This document shows positions 43,890-55,208 of a stretch of 64,000 nt of DNA, in pieces (within the stretch, counting starts at the first letter, position 1; each line of letters starts with the position of its first letter). The notes beneath the pieces were generated by a model that was not told the origin of the DNA, searched no databases, and saw nothing but the letters and a program-made list of their open reading frames with translations. Source of the DNA: Akebia trifoliata (Eukaryota > Streptophyta > Magnoliopsida > Ranunculales > Lardizabalaceae); assembly GCA_017979445.1 (NCBI GenBank), contig CM030705.1:15455040-15519039 (forward strand). The letters are read 5' to 3'. Both the position numbers and the translations under genes were made by a program.

Positions 43890-45840
43890 TTCCCTGGAGG
43901 TCCAAAAGATTCATCAATTTTGAAGAGTTTTAGGAGTCACGTGGCTTTCTCAATTTGGCATAGCAAGGTAAGAAAATTTTCTAACTTCATGTCATTTAAG
44001 TTATTTTAATTATGTATATTATATCTAACTTAGAACATTTTTTTTATATAAGAATGTTCAATTCTGCGATGCTTTAATCATTCTTAAAAGCTTAAAGTAT
44101 GGAAGCTTAAGAATGAGTATAGTTTGGTTAGAATTAGGGTGCAAAATTCATGGCTATACAACTTGGTATTGTATGGATATACATTCATTAATAAGACGTT
44201 CGTGTCTGTTATTGTTGAGAGAGGTAGCATTTAGAGACGAACACTTTCCATCTTCCATTTGGTGAGATGACTATTACTCTTAATGATGTGGACCACATCA
44301 TAGGACTTTCTATAGTGAATAAGACAGTTAATGGGGCTAATGTAGGTGTCGTGGGTATACCACAAGAAACAATTGTTGAAGAGTTGTAAAAAAACAGGGA
44401 TCACTCAGTTAGGATGGAGTGGTTTCGGGGTCACTTAAAAGACTGCAAATAATACAAGCCCACAAAAAAAAAAAACGATTGTATTGCCCAAGGATTTTTA
44501 TTGCATTTGTTTGGATGCTCCATTTTTGCCAACAAAATGGAGAGTAAGGTACATAAAATGTATCTTAAGTTGCTGATGGACTTTACAAAATTCAAACATA
44601 TAATTGGGGCACAACTATCCTCGCATATCTATATCAACAATTGGGATTTGCATTGAGATTCAAAGTGCGTCAAATCACTAGGTATCTTCTCTTCTAAGAA
44701 TGTATAAATTGCAAAACACTCTGATTTAATTGATTATTTGATTAAATGTTGTTAGTTTCTATTTTTAGAACTATTTTTTTTTTAATTTTTTAATTTTTTT
44801 TTTTTTTGCTTACATGATTTTATGAGCACATCTCAGCTCTACAACCCAATTCAAACTTTGGCATTTAAAATAGGAGATCCATGTATAAAGCATGGGTACC
44901 CACAACCCCTCATGGAGAGGTGCCCGAAAACTTGTTAGTTCTACGAGTGTCTCTCGATGACTTACTAGTAGTCGGTGTAAGTTTCAATAAAATTATTCAC
45001 ATATTTTTTTTTTAGTTATTGATAAAAAAAATAATTGTTATTATTATATTGTATATGAAATTTTCAGGTGGTATGGAACCCCTATCATGATTGTAGGGAT
45101 CAATATCCATTGAACGACGTTGCTTTTTTTATGGGTGTTTGAGGGCACAACATCATTGAGCATACCATCCCATCCGTTGTCTTTGACAACTTAGCTACAT
45201 TCAAACAGTCCTTCCAGAGAGGTCTTACCTTTCCTACTTACAAGGGGACATGATTTTCCATATCAATATTGGGAACAATAGGACAACTATGTATTGTCAT
45301 TTAACAAGTGGGGATCAAAAGCTTTGAATGCTTGGGATTGTGATTCTAGAAATCCTATATAGTACCATACCCATTCACACAAAATCATCTAGAACCCTAC
45401 AAATAGAGTTGGAGCCTATCCACAACGTCAAAAGGCTCCTACACCCGAGAGAAACAATGGTTTGGTAAGTTTTTGTTGCCTTATACATTTGCTTTATGTC
45501 AATGTTTTTTTTTATTAAAATTGTGATTTAGTTTATCTTTGTAATTTTCTTGATATAGTTGGCAAACAAAGACAGAGCTTTGAAACTTCTCAAGCAATTA
45601 ATTTAGTTAGGCTTTCTTCAAGACTTTGTGATAGTACTTGAGAAAAAATGAGAAATCCATTAAATCTTACACTTTGATCATAGGTCGCCAACACCACTGG
45701 TGGACGATGACGATGAGGATGCCACACTACAAGAAATCTATTTTAAGAAGGGCATGGACAAAGGAGGGACTTCAAGGCATCGCAAAAGGAAAAGAAGCTC
45801 GATTAATGAATAATGAGATAAGTCGATAAGGAGCTGAGTG
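43890..45840 (+). pseudogene. Plant mobile domain (PMD / MAIN-like) pseudogene
   Basis: Successive plus-strand pieces match the plant mobile domain found in MAIN/MAIL1-type proteins and in some transposons: ETNTFHLPFGEMTITLNDV then DHIIGLSIV (44234-44391); LLHLFGCSIFANKMESKVH then MYLKLLMDF (44486-44656); LYNPIQTLAFKIGDP (about 44838-44960); VVWNPYHDCRDQYPLNDVAF and IEHTIPSVVFDNL (45069-45240). Pieces are separated by stops and intron-like gaps with AT-rich DNA. Several frames contain internal stops, so I call it a pseudogene; a split gene with some sequence errors is the alternative. Host PMD proteins act in meristem maintenance and silencing, but many copies are transposon-borne. Confidence 0.65.
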
Positions 45841-46030
45841 GATAGTGGGGTATGTGGATGTGAATTGAGAACGTTTATTTTGTTATCACTATTTTATGAG
45901 TTTGGAACATGTAAATGTCTATTTTGGGAACATTTGTGTGTTTTTTGATAGTTTGTAAATACAATTTATTATAATACTTGGATATAAATGATTTAGTTTC
46001 TTATATGATGTTTGAATAATTTGAATGGTC
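45841..46030. other. 3' flank of PMD pseudogene, no feature
   Basis: AT-rich; nothing recognised. Confidence 0.4.
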
Positions 46031-46039
46031 AATATAATG

Positions 46040-46370
46040 GTTTGAATGCCCAAACCATTCTTTTTTCAATATATTGGTCAATATTGATATGTCTAAGTCA
46101 ACATTGACCAATTTCATGTTCTAAAATCATGTCAACATATCACAACGTCGACATCCCTAAAAGGGTGTCAACATAGGCTAGATACAGCTTCTACATGTTG
46201 AAATGTCATAGTGTCGAACTTCCTCAGAGGGTATCGACACTGGCTTTTTTTTTTCTTTTAATGTTGTCTATGTCGCATTGTATGGTAGGTGTCGACATGA
46301 ACATATGGACATAGGAAAAAATTCATGTTCTTGAAGCATGTCGACGTGCTACAGTCTTGACATTGGTATT
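46040..46370. repeat. Degenerate repeat rich in GTCGACA / TGTCGA motifs
   Basis: Recurrent CATGTCGAC, GTGTCGACA, ACATTGACC and AACGTCGACAT pieces at spacing of roughly 50-70 bp (46075-46160, 46180-46245, 46280-46360). No open frame. Region 46371-47031 has no recognised feature beyond short unsupported frames. Confidence 0.5.
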
Positions 46371-47031
46371 TTTTTAATTGTTTTTGTTGGTTCTATTTGC
46401 TTGTTTACTATATAAAATTTATCATAAATGTGAACAAAAAATATTTTCATTTCATTTTTTTTTAAATACGTTATATATCTTCATTTGTAAGGATGTTACT
46501 TAAAAAAGAATAAGTAGCTATGGAGAATCGAGCAAAACATTGTCGTCGAAGCTAACATTTTTACCATGAACAATCTCTTTGAATGTGTTCATCCTCGCCA
46601 AATGCAGAGTTTCCCAATCTTTCAAAAATGGACGAACCCAATAGCCATTATATGATGCAATGCTTCTAAGACTGGCGATGTGAACAGTTGAAAAAATGTG
46701 GTGCATATCTCCATAGGTAAATGAACTGATATCACACTATAATATGATGAAATAAGATAGCCCATCTCAAGTATCATCATCCAAAAATCTTTTTGTACGA
46801 GACTTTCAAAATGATCTCATCAACAGTTCGTTGGTCACCCAATAATTTACAATATTCTTCCATGTGGATCTTCAACTCTAAATGCATCTTCAGTGAAATG
46901 GGGCTAACAGGATATATACCAACTCAAGCAAGTGTGGTAAATGTAAGAAAATATATCTTTGGGGTAAAGTATTTTGGAGACTAAGGGTAAGAAAGCAATG
47001 CATCTTTGTAGTAAAAAAAGTAAAAAAATAT

Positions 47032-47245
47032 TGTGAAAAACTCCCAACAACCGATCAAGATTGATAAACTCCGAAGATTAAAAGAGAAAAAAAAAAAAAA
47101 AGAGCCCAGGAGATTTATGTGATTTAGAAAAATTGCTTACATCCACGGGTGATGATAATAAATTGTTATTGATGAAAACTGCGAAAATACAATACTTTAT
47201 AGTAAGATATACCCAAAAAACTCAAGTTAGGGTCATAAACCAACA
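47032..47245 (-). repeat. Second copia 3' LTR (ends tentative)
   Basis: In element orientation starts TGTTGGTTTATGACCC directly after GTCAGGTGGAAAT (polypurine tract) and ends ...GGGAGTTTTTCACA. It contains the GTGGATGTAAGCAA block common in plant copia LTRs. No partner LTR to confirm. Confidence 0.55.
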
Positions 47246-47339
47246 AATTTCCACCTGACCCTAAACTTCTAAAAGTACTTCAACACCATCCCAAATATAA
47301 CACCATCGCTGCCAACACCTCGAAAGTGCTCAAACATGT

Positions 47340-48478
47340 AGAATCTTGATCAAGTTCAAACAATGCTCAAACTTGATTGTTGGAACCACCTTCGTCATCT
47401 CATCAATTAGATTATCCTTGGTGTTCGCCTTCTTCAAATTAATCTTTTCATCTCCGATAATCCATCATATAAATTAAAATTAGATGTATATGTGATTGGT
47501 ACATGCATAATGAACCTGGCTCATTGCGAAGTGAATGACACTTTTGTAGGGAATTCAACCCTAGATTCCCAACTTGTGAAAAACAAAAATAAAAGAAAAA
47601 CACATGTCAAAAAAGAAAACAATCACACGCACAAGACAATATTTACATGGTTCGGCAATTTGCCTACGTCCATAGAGTTGCAGGGATTTCACTATTATCA
47701 AGAAGAAAATAAAAATGCGGCTACAATCTCAAAAACGACAACCAAGACACACCCCAAAAAAAAAAACCTAATCACCAAAAGCAGTTTCTATATACTGTGC
47801 ACAGGATTCACAATGGGCTACAAAACGGGCCAAAACAAATTTTTCCCGGGGGCGTTATCCCCTGGATCCCTAGGAGGTTTGTCCATGAGTGCTCCCGTCA
47901 AAAAATCACACAACATTATTCAGGTCGGGTCGTCAACCAGATCAAACATAACTAGGCTCCACAAAGCCCAACAACTCTGACTATCACAATGGACATCAAC
48001 ATTCTTTATAGAGATACCCAAATCACCAACTAAACCACGAAGACATAACGTCTCATTCACTATCTCAATGACTTTTATGCACTTCTTCTCTGTAGTAGAC
48101 AAAGCAATAGTTAACTACAACATAGATCTCCAACTAATTAGGCCATTGCTTAGTGCTTGGAGTGAATCGTCTCCTATCCAAGTCACCCGCATGGTCAAAA
48201 TCTACATAGCCACTGACATGAGACTTTGAACTATTATCCCATTGATACACAAATCCAACATCCATAATACCTTGAAAGTACCTCAACAACCATTTCAATG
48301 TCTGCCAATGTTCCTTCCTTGGATTTGGCATATGTCTACTAACCATATTGACTGCATTTGAAAAGTTTGGATGAGTGCATACCATAGCATACTTAACATT
48401 ACCCACCGCACTTGGATATGGAACTCGAGTCATATACTCTCTGTCCCCATCTTTAGTAGGAGACATAGCCACTAACAA
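47340..48478 (-). pseudogene. Second copia RT end and RNase H, interrupted
   Basis: 48134-48478 has RVPYPSAVGNVKYAMVCTHP, SRHMPNPRKEHWQTLKWLLR and SGYVDFDHAGDLDRR (copia RT-RNase H linker). 48102-47974 runs to DVHCDSQS, where the solo LTR inserts; the other side resumes SVIHFAMSQVHYACTNHI and ends KANTKDNLIDEMTKVV, the RNase H tail. Several stops. Confidence 0.8.
47545..47973 (-). mobile_element. Solo LTR (429 bp) inside second copia RNase H
   Basis: Plus strand TGTAGGGAATTCAACC ... AAAGCCCAACA with flanks ACTTT (47540-47544) and ACTCT (47974-47978), a one-mismatch 5-bp duplication. Taking it out rejoins DSQS with VIHFA of the host RNase H. The TTTACATGGTTCGGCAATTT block is typical of plant copia LTRs; a TATA-like GTATATAGAAAC on the minus strand gives the orientation. 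Confidence 0.75.
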
Positions 48479-49250
48479 ATGAAAAATGGGTTATAATGGA
48501 GTACACATTGATTTTGAGTTCTCCATACCACAATAATCATACTCACTTCTAGTATAACTTTGGCCCATCATAAACAGTCAAACCTCTTATACCACTATCT
48601 CAACGATTGATTCAACCTGTACAATGACTTATACAGTTTGCACACATACTCTTCCTTACCAACAACCTTGAACCCCTCAGATTGAGTCATGAAGATTTCC
48701 TCCTCCAAATCATCATTGAGATACGTAGTCTTGACATCAAGCTACTTCAACTCTAACTCAAACTATGCAACCATGGCCAATAAAACTAAAAGTATATATC
48801 ACTATAGGTGAAAATACCTCACCCTCCTTCTGAGCATAGCCATAGGAAACTAATCGAGTTTTGCATCACACACCATTCACCTTTAGAGAACCTTTCTTCT
48901 TTGCATACACACATTTGCACCCAATTGCTCACTTTCCCTTGGGTAACTAAACCAAATTTCATGTTTGATTCTTGTGAAGAGAATTCTTCTCCTCACTCAT
49001 GACAATCTTCCATTCTTCACATTGGCTGTCATTAACTGTCTCCTAAAATGTAGACTACTCACCACACTCAATAATGAGTACAAAAGTTATCATATCCTCA
49101 AACCCATAACAAACTAAAGCCTTAAGTCCCTCTTGGGTCTACTACTCGCTAAGGGTGGTTGTTGTTGAATACCTTCTGCCACAACCTCAGTTGATGCCTC
49201 TGGATCTCCACCTCCATAGAATTATCTTTGATCTCTTCAATTGTCCCTTC

Positions 49251-49700
49251 CTACTTGCAAGAAATTTGCATTGCAAATTTATCAAATGTAACATCTTTGT
49301 TAACCACTACTTTATGCAAATCTGGACACCATAACTTGTTGCTCTTGACACCATCTGCATAACCCAAGAAGATATCATTTCTTGGCCTTTGGATCAATTT
49401 TACTCCCCTTGACATGAAAATAGGCAGCACATCCAAAAATTTTAAGAGAACTGTAATCAATAGGTTCACCAGACCATACCTCATGAGAAGTTCTACACTC
49501 TATAGCTGTAGATGGTGATCTGTTGATAAGGAAACACGTAATAACTGTCTCAGTCCAAATCTCTTTACCTAACCCAACATTGGATCACATACATAATGTC
49601 CTTTTCAAAAGGGCCCGATTCATTCACTCTACAACCCCATTTTGTTGTGGTGTATTTGTCACTATGAAGTGTCTAACTAATCAAAGTCTAGAAAGTAGTT
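49251..49700 (-). pseudogene. Second copia integrase C-terminal part
   Basis: FMSRGVKLIQRPRNDIFLGY then ADGVKSNKLWCPD and VVVNKDVTFDK, matching the copia integrase tail (K-D-K---CIFLGY---KGY-LW). Upstream, 49490-49690 holds the QNGVVER-type region in broken frames. The match stops at about 49700. Confidence 0.8.
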
Positions 49701-50489
49701 TCTAGAGCCCTAATTATATAGACTTTACGAATAAATTATACATTAAATCCCTTTATTAGATATAATTCATTGTTAGTCCATGATAATTATTGATTTCAAT
49801 AAAATGATGTATTTTGAAACTAATTACTGTTATTTTTGTGTAACAGGAAAAAATGGCAAGTTTCTGAAAACAAATAAGAAAATCCGAAGCATTCAATGCA
49901 ATCTAAGATCCAAACAAAGTCAACTAACCAAGACCCAGACCATTTGGGCCCACATGGACCCCGGCGCCCAGGTTGGGTAGGACAGTGCAGTGAACATAGC
50001 ATGGAATTCCTCAAGATTTGTACAAAGTGAACATAGCATGAAGTTATTATATTTACGGAAGGTTTCTGAATCCTAAAAACCCTAATCTGATTTTTATAAA
50101 TAGGAAATCAGACTAAAGTTTAGAGCTATCTAGAAAATTAGGAAATTTCTTTTTCTTGTTTGGTCTTTTTAGTTTTTGCTTTCAGTAGCAGCTTTGTAAT
50201 CAAAAAGAATTCTACCAATTTCAGAAGCAAGATCAATAAAGAAGACTTTTCTATTCTCTCATCTTAATTCTTTCTTTTACTTTTATTTTAGTTATTACTT
50301 CTTGCAATGACCATCGGCTAGACCTCCGTTAGAGAAGTCAATGAAGCCTAAGCAATATCTTCTTAACTCACAATTGGTTTTGTCAACTTTGTGATCAAAA
50401 TGGGTAAGTTGAAAGACAAGTATTTTTTCGACTAGGGAAGAATGTCGAAAGACGTCGATGGATATCCATCAGCATATTACAAATCATTT
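49701..50489 (+). other. LTR- or promoter-like DNA of unknown origin
   Basis: Contains a GC-rich patch (GGACCCCGGCGCCCAGG at about 49957), a TATA box TTTTTATAAATAGG near 50092 followed 130 bp later by a T-rich leader and AATAAAG, as in LTR R-U5 regions. No ends identified. It runs into the Rep-like sequence. Confidence 0.35.
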
Positions 50490-50850
50490 TGATTGTACGA
50501 GGAAGCCAAAATGCATTTTATTAATGATAGGCGTACTTGTGGTATAGTTGAAGACAAATTCCATGAAGTAGATAATCAATTCCATGACGGGAAGCAAATA
50601 TTCCATAAAGATTCAACTATTGAAGCGGGAACGGCTTTTTCTAACACCATGCTAAAAATGCTCAATGGGCAAGAGTGCAGGCTCGACTCCAAATATTCTA
50701 AAGTTTTTACCCAAAAAAATGTCCCTATTGTGTTGATTGCAAACATGTTGCCAAGGTCCTTAAGTGGAGGCGCCTTTAAGGAGAGGTTTCATCGAATGAG
50801 ATTTCATTCACAATTAGAAAGCTTGGACGAAGACAGAGGTCGCATGATCA
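50490..50850 (+). pseudogene. Rep-like helicase fragment, inverted copy
   Basis: Plus-strand frame with EAGTAFSNTMLKMLNGQECR, SKYSKVFTQKNV, PIVLIANMLP and FKERFHRMRFHS: the C-terminal half of a CRESS-DNA virus or plasmid Rep superfamily-3 helicase, including the VLIAN sensor motif. The parts that would hold Walker A and B are missing; upstream text (EEAKMHFINDRR) is not recognised. It is an inverted copy of 51215-51445 on the minus strand. Old endogenous, non-functional remnant. Confidence 0.7.
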
Positions 50851-51109
50851 ATTGTTCTGTTGTTTTCGCAAGTAAAGGGCGTCATCGTGCTCTGAATGTT
50901 CGTCTTCTTCCGAGTGTGGTGTCATTCGCAAGATCGGTTGTTTTTGTGTTGAGTCTCCACGCACAGGTTCCCCCACCTTCGCAGGCAGGTAGCTTTTCCT
51001 CGTCTCTCTTGCCTCCTAGGTTCCCCTACCACACTTCTTTTTTGAGCTGGTGAGCCTCCAATATCTTTTTTGAGTTCATACCTCTTGGTTGCTTTATGTG
51101 GATATATCA
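50851..51109. other. Spacer between the inverted Rep-like copies
   Basis: GC-richer than its surroundings. The plus frame stays open to 51053 (VFVLSLHAQVPPPSQAG) but has no recognised motif. The left side continues the Rep-like reading to about 50846 only. Confidence 0.4.
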
Positions 51110-51960
51110 CGTTTCTATGTTGTACCTTAAGCTCACGTCTCGCGTTTCAGTGTTCCTTTGCCCAAAGGGGTTATTTTTTATTCTTCGCTCGAAGCATCCG
51201 TACAGGGTAGCTATGATCTTATCTTCGTCCAAGCTTTCTAATTGTGAATGATTCTCATTCGATGAAACATCTCCCTAAAGGTGCCTCCACTTAAGGACCT
51301 TGGCAACAGGTTTGCAATCAACACAACAAGGACATTTTTTTTGGTAAAAACTCTAGAATATTTGGAGTCGAGTCTGCACTCCTACCCATCGAGCATTTTA
51401 GCATGGTGTTAAAAAAGTCATTCCCACTTCAGTAGCTAAATGAAAAGTGTTGTTTTCTTCAAGTTCATGAAATTCATCGAAAACTCAAAGATCATAGAAG
51501 TCGTTTACCTCAGAGAAATCATTCACCCGAAACTCTAGAATATTTGGAGTCGACCGTGCTCCTGCCCATCGAGCATTTTTAGCATGGTGTTAGAAAAAGC
51601 CGTTTCCGCTTCAATAGCTGACTGAAAGATGTTGTTTTCTTCAAGTTCATGAAATTCATCGAAAACCCAAAGATCATAGAAGTCATTTGCCTCTGAGAAA
51701 TCATTCACCCGGGAACTAGCGAAGTATATTTTAAGTACATTGGCTAGATAGTGAAAGATTAGTGTTTTTTGTGTACTTGGTTTGCCGTAAAGGAAAAGTT
51801 GCTTCGTTTTTAGGGGTCTGTGGAAGCAGAGTTGGCGGGCTATCCAATCCAGTAAAAGATATTTTTCTCTTAATTCTTCTATAGAGCATGTGGAATTGAA
51901 GAACAAATCCAATGGATTGAAGAGACTGCATATAATTTTTATAATTTTTTTTCACTTGTC
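51110..51960 (-). pseudogene. Rep-like superfamily-3 helicase pseudogene (CRESS-DNA type) with internal duplication
   Basis: The minus strand has a P-loop-like KTKQLFLYGKPSTQKT and Walker B-like DFYDLWVFDEFHE, followed by MLKMLDGQE, the helicase half of Rep proteins of circular single-stranded DNA viruses and plasmids (geminivirus, nanovirus, plant/algal plasmid types). In the P loop the G before KT is Q, so ATP binding would be lost. The N-terminal HUH nickase domain is absent. A 182-bp segment covering Walker B to MLKMLDGQE is tandemly duplicated (51348-51529 and 51530-51711), the second round with stops. The rest ends near LYGCFERR at about 51190. Described as an old genomic remnant; no intact gene is present. 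Confidence 0.75.
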
Positions 51961-52679
51961 TTTGTTCATGGGTATATATTTTCTTTGAACTTAGTAGTTA
52001 TTTTTAAGGGAATAGTTGTATTTTTCCTAGATTTGGACCTTGCATGTATTTATTAGGTGATTTTGGATAAATGGTTTTTGGGGATGGTTTGGTTGACCAA
52101 TATTTTTGTTATAGTTCTTGTAGTTGGTTCTTATACATACCTACTATGAACAAAGACATTTTTATACATACCTACTATGAACTATTTTTATAGTTTTGCT
52201 TACCCGATCTATGCGCTTCCTAGGTGCCATCAGGTACTATTGAGACCTGATTAAACCTACCCTTAAGACCCATTACTGACTGCTTTGAAGATCTCCTAGG
52301 CTAATCATCCAACTCATCAGTAAATATATTTATTTTAGCATAGAAGGTTCACCAAACAAGACCCATAATTTGGTGGGCCAACACTTGCATGAGCACCACT
52401 TGTAACACAAAATCATCTCACTTGCAATGGTATCCAGCTTCCCCCAATCTTTATGACATAATAGTGAAAGAAAGCTCTATCCATTGAAACCCTTTTAACA
52501 TAATTAATATCAACATAAGCTTTACCACATTTTTTGTAGATTTTTTTGGGTTTTTTTTACTAATAGCTCATCCCTTTTTTTTCAGTTGTAATAGTAAGGA
52601 AAAATTACTTGAAGGACCGCGACAAAAGGATTTCTTTCTAATTTCCTATGAATCCCTAGTTGCAGGGTCTATCAAATCA
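51961..52679. other. No feature recognised
   Basis: AT-rich with a direct repeat of CATACCTACTATGAAC near 52134 and 52165. No coding signal. Confidence 0.4.
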
Positions 52680-52880
52680 AAAGAGTTTAATATTACTAAT
52701 AGATTTTATGAAGCAATGATGTTGGCAGGGTTCACATTGAATGTATGCATATTGGAAAATATGCTTCAGGGCTATGTAAACAAAAGAAACTTAGTAAGGT
52801 TCAGCAATTTTTAAATTTTATGGTGAATAGAGGGTGGAATGCGAATGGGAGGATGGCTAAGACTGATGGGAAATGATACA
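52680..52880 (+). pseudogene. Possible pentatricopeptide-repeat (PPR) fragment
   Basis: Frame one: FYEAMMLAGFTLNVCILENM, LQGYVNKRNL; after a one-base shift: KLSKVQQFLNFMVNRGWNAN then GRMAK. The spacing of hydrophobic and charged residues and the GF-x-N / RGW-x-N pattern fit PPR helices. Stops follow both pieces. Weak, but no better reading was found. Confidence 0.3.
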
Positions 52881-53254
52881 TTTTTTGTGCAACCCTACAT
52901 TTCATTTGCAACCTTGAACCCAATGCTACTATGAAATGCCTAAACTGGAATTCCCCCATGTCTGATCAGGTGGGGACACCTTCCACATTGTATATCAGAA
53001 TTCTCAATCTGGATATTTACAGTGCAAGGACCTTCATAGATTTTGTACAAGAACCGATGTTTACATTACATTCCAAGCACGATCAAACTCAAGAAATACC
53101 AACATAGCATTTTAAATTGCCAAATTAATCATCCTTTGTTCTTTTTAACTCTTGCAATTTCATATGGGAAAGAGTTTATTAACCAAAGTTACATTTAAAA
53201 CAATAAGATCAATTTGCAACTGCATCGTTCTCCATTTTGGTTAAAAGGGCAGTC

Positions 53255-53840
53255 AAGGGGAGAATTTGTAGATGACACCCTTGTTTTTGTGGACTTCTCT
53301 ATTGAGTGGGGATATTTGAGGGTTGTTCTTTGATGTTTTGTAGGAGTCCCAGGATAGGATATAAGCCTAGAAAAGAGGGGAAGCTCCCAACGTCAAACCT
53401 TGGATTGCCTATGGGATTTGGGGTATTGAACTAGCTCATTGTGAGTACTATGACTGAAAGGTGGAAAAGAGGTTGGCATCATAATTTCTTTCGAAAGGTG
53501 AGATGTTAGCTTTTATCAAAAGCGTGTTATTTAGCATCTCGATTTTCTTTGTCATATTTTTTATTCAATTTGAGCTCTGTTGACCAATGTATTGGAAAAG
53601 AAATTGAGAAACATTTAGTGAAGACTTGAAGTCTCCTAAATGCTACTTAGCGAGGACTCTTACATGTTCTTCTGTTGGAACCTTCTTCCTTTTGCATTTG
53701 TTGATGTGCATTTGGAGGAAGAGGAATGCTAGAAATTTTTAGAGGAAGGATGAAGGTGTAAGTAGTTATATTATGCTGAGAGGTCCAAGTTTTAATCCAA
53801 CAAAAAATAGAACACAAGGGGGTTATGTTGGGGATAAATT
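53255..53840 (+). mobile_element. LINE fragment downstream of RT catalytic box
   Basis: Plus-strand frames: DDTLVFVDFS (A/V-DDT box) followed by positions corresponding to LGLPIG, K-GEVLSF-KRV-L and LEKKLRN of L1-type ORF2, with many stops. Opposite strand to 54300-54890. Confidence 0.5.
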
Positions 53841-54299
53841 GGTTTGGGTTAGACTGAACAGATACATTATAAGAAGTGGCCTTCTAACATATAAGAGGGT
53901 TTGACTCAGCCTCTAAAGGAGATTACAAGTTTAATAAATTCTCTGCTACACATACTACATTCCAATTCAAAACAAAGTACATTCATTCCCCTGCATTCCC
54001 CCAACCTACTTCTAGACAAGGAAAAAAAGACGACGTATTCTGAACTCCACACCTGCTGCTATAACATAGTAAAAGTAAGTCATAAAACTGATATTTAATC
54101 CATTATGACGATACAATAATAGAAGTAAGGAACTTATATGCTCTTCGATCCTGCATGAATGATACAGATCAATCAAGGTAATGAAATCTCGTAAGTCATA
54201 AACTTGATATTTAATTAAAATATCTGTAGCATATAATAATCCAATCACAGAAATGATTCTCAATTGCTAACTCTATCCACATATCTGACTTCTACTTGC

Positions 54300-54890
54300 G
54301 ATGGTCTTGGCATTTGGGACTTTTTGAATGATTGGGACCACTGATTGACCTACCTTTGACAAAAGCTAATTGGGAAGGGCTGATGAGGTCTTAAAGAACT
54401 CTTTCCATCCTATTTGCAATGACCTTCAAAGCACATTTAGAAATAACATTATAACAAGCCTGCAGTCTTTTACTCGGGAGGGTCTTTCCACCTTTGGAAC
54501 CAAGGTAATAACAGTAGAGTTGGCTTCTATGATGAATCTGCCTGTCCTGAAGAACTCCTGAATACAACTAAAAAGTTCTTAACCAATAATGTCCCAAGAA
54601 GCTTGATAGAATTTGGCTGAGAAGCCATCAGGCCTTGGGGCCTTGGATTCATAGAATAGATGGCTTCCCTAATTTCTTCATCGGCTACAGGTCTGTTAAG
54701 TCAGTCTTTAGTGTCTTGGTTCAATTTTCTCTTGAAGCACGAAGCAATTCGATGATCTCTACTGGGGCTCGAACCATATAAGTCTGTGAAGTAGCCAACT
54801 ATTTCTTCCTGAATCCTCTCCTCCCCATCTAAAGGGACCTCATTGCTGGATTGGAGGGATGCAAAGGGAGAAGCGCCTAAAAAAAAGTAC
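54300..54890 (-). mobile_element. LINE reverse transcriptase fragment
   Basis: Minus strand: EERIQEEIVGYFTDLYGSS, EIREAIYSMNPKAPRPDGF then SAKFYQASWDIIG, LVPKVERPS, and a SQLAFVK-like end. This is the palm/finger start of L1-type RT (K-PGPDGF---FY---W). Truncated on both sides, broken by stops. Confidence 0.7.
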
Positions 54891-55136
54891 TATTACTTGT
54901 GATGGCCTAGTTTTACATTTTTTAAAGGATTTTCATAGGACCTAATCCAGTGGGTTTGATGCATGAAAGTAAGGTTCAAAATTCCAAATGCTAAGAGCAA
55001 TGAACTTGAAAATGAGAAGATAAAACATTGAATCAAGAAGTACACCATATTATAAATAATGAAGGAAACAAAATGCATTAAAGCAAAAGTTCTATAAGTA
55101 ACCAGTGTTTATATCGAAGGAGAGTAACATAATTAC

Positions 55137-55208
55137 CTCATATAGCTGGACATCTTCTGAAGCACTAGATGCATCCAAAAATGGTGCACTCCAAGAATTA
55201 ATCATTGT
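55137..55208 (-). CDS. Candidate coding exon, gene unknown
   Basis: 72 bp between acceptor ATCATAG and donor GAG|GTAATT, coding TMINSWSAPFLDASSASEDV and QLYE without stop, phase 0 on both sides. The transporter-like exon at 62740-62834 also ends in phase 0 on the same strand, so this could be a later exon of that gene, but the text is not diagnostic. Confidence 0.3.

Larger units (their letters stand above)
47032..49700 (-). mobile_element. Second Ty1/copia element, 5'-truncated
   Basis: Minus-strand order: integrase end (49690-49250), reverse transcriptase remains (48900-48500), RNase H (48480-47980 and 47540-47340), polypurine tract and 3' LTR. Frames are decayed. Its gag, protease and 5' LTR are missing. 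It is split by a 429-bp solo LTR at 47545-47973. Confidence 0.82.

Noticed and set aside
50493..51053. Single functional 186-codon protein
   Set aside because: Only the middle part is Rep-like; the beginning and the end after about 50846 are unrelated, and key helicase motifs are absent.
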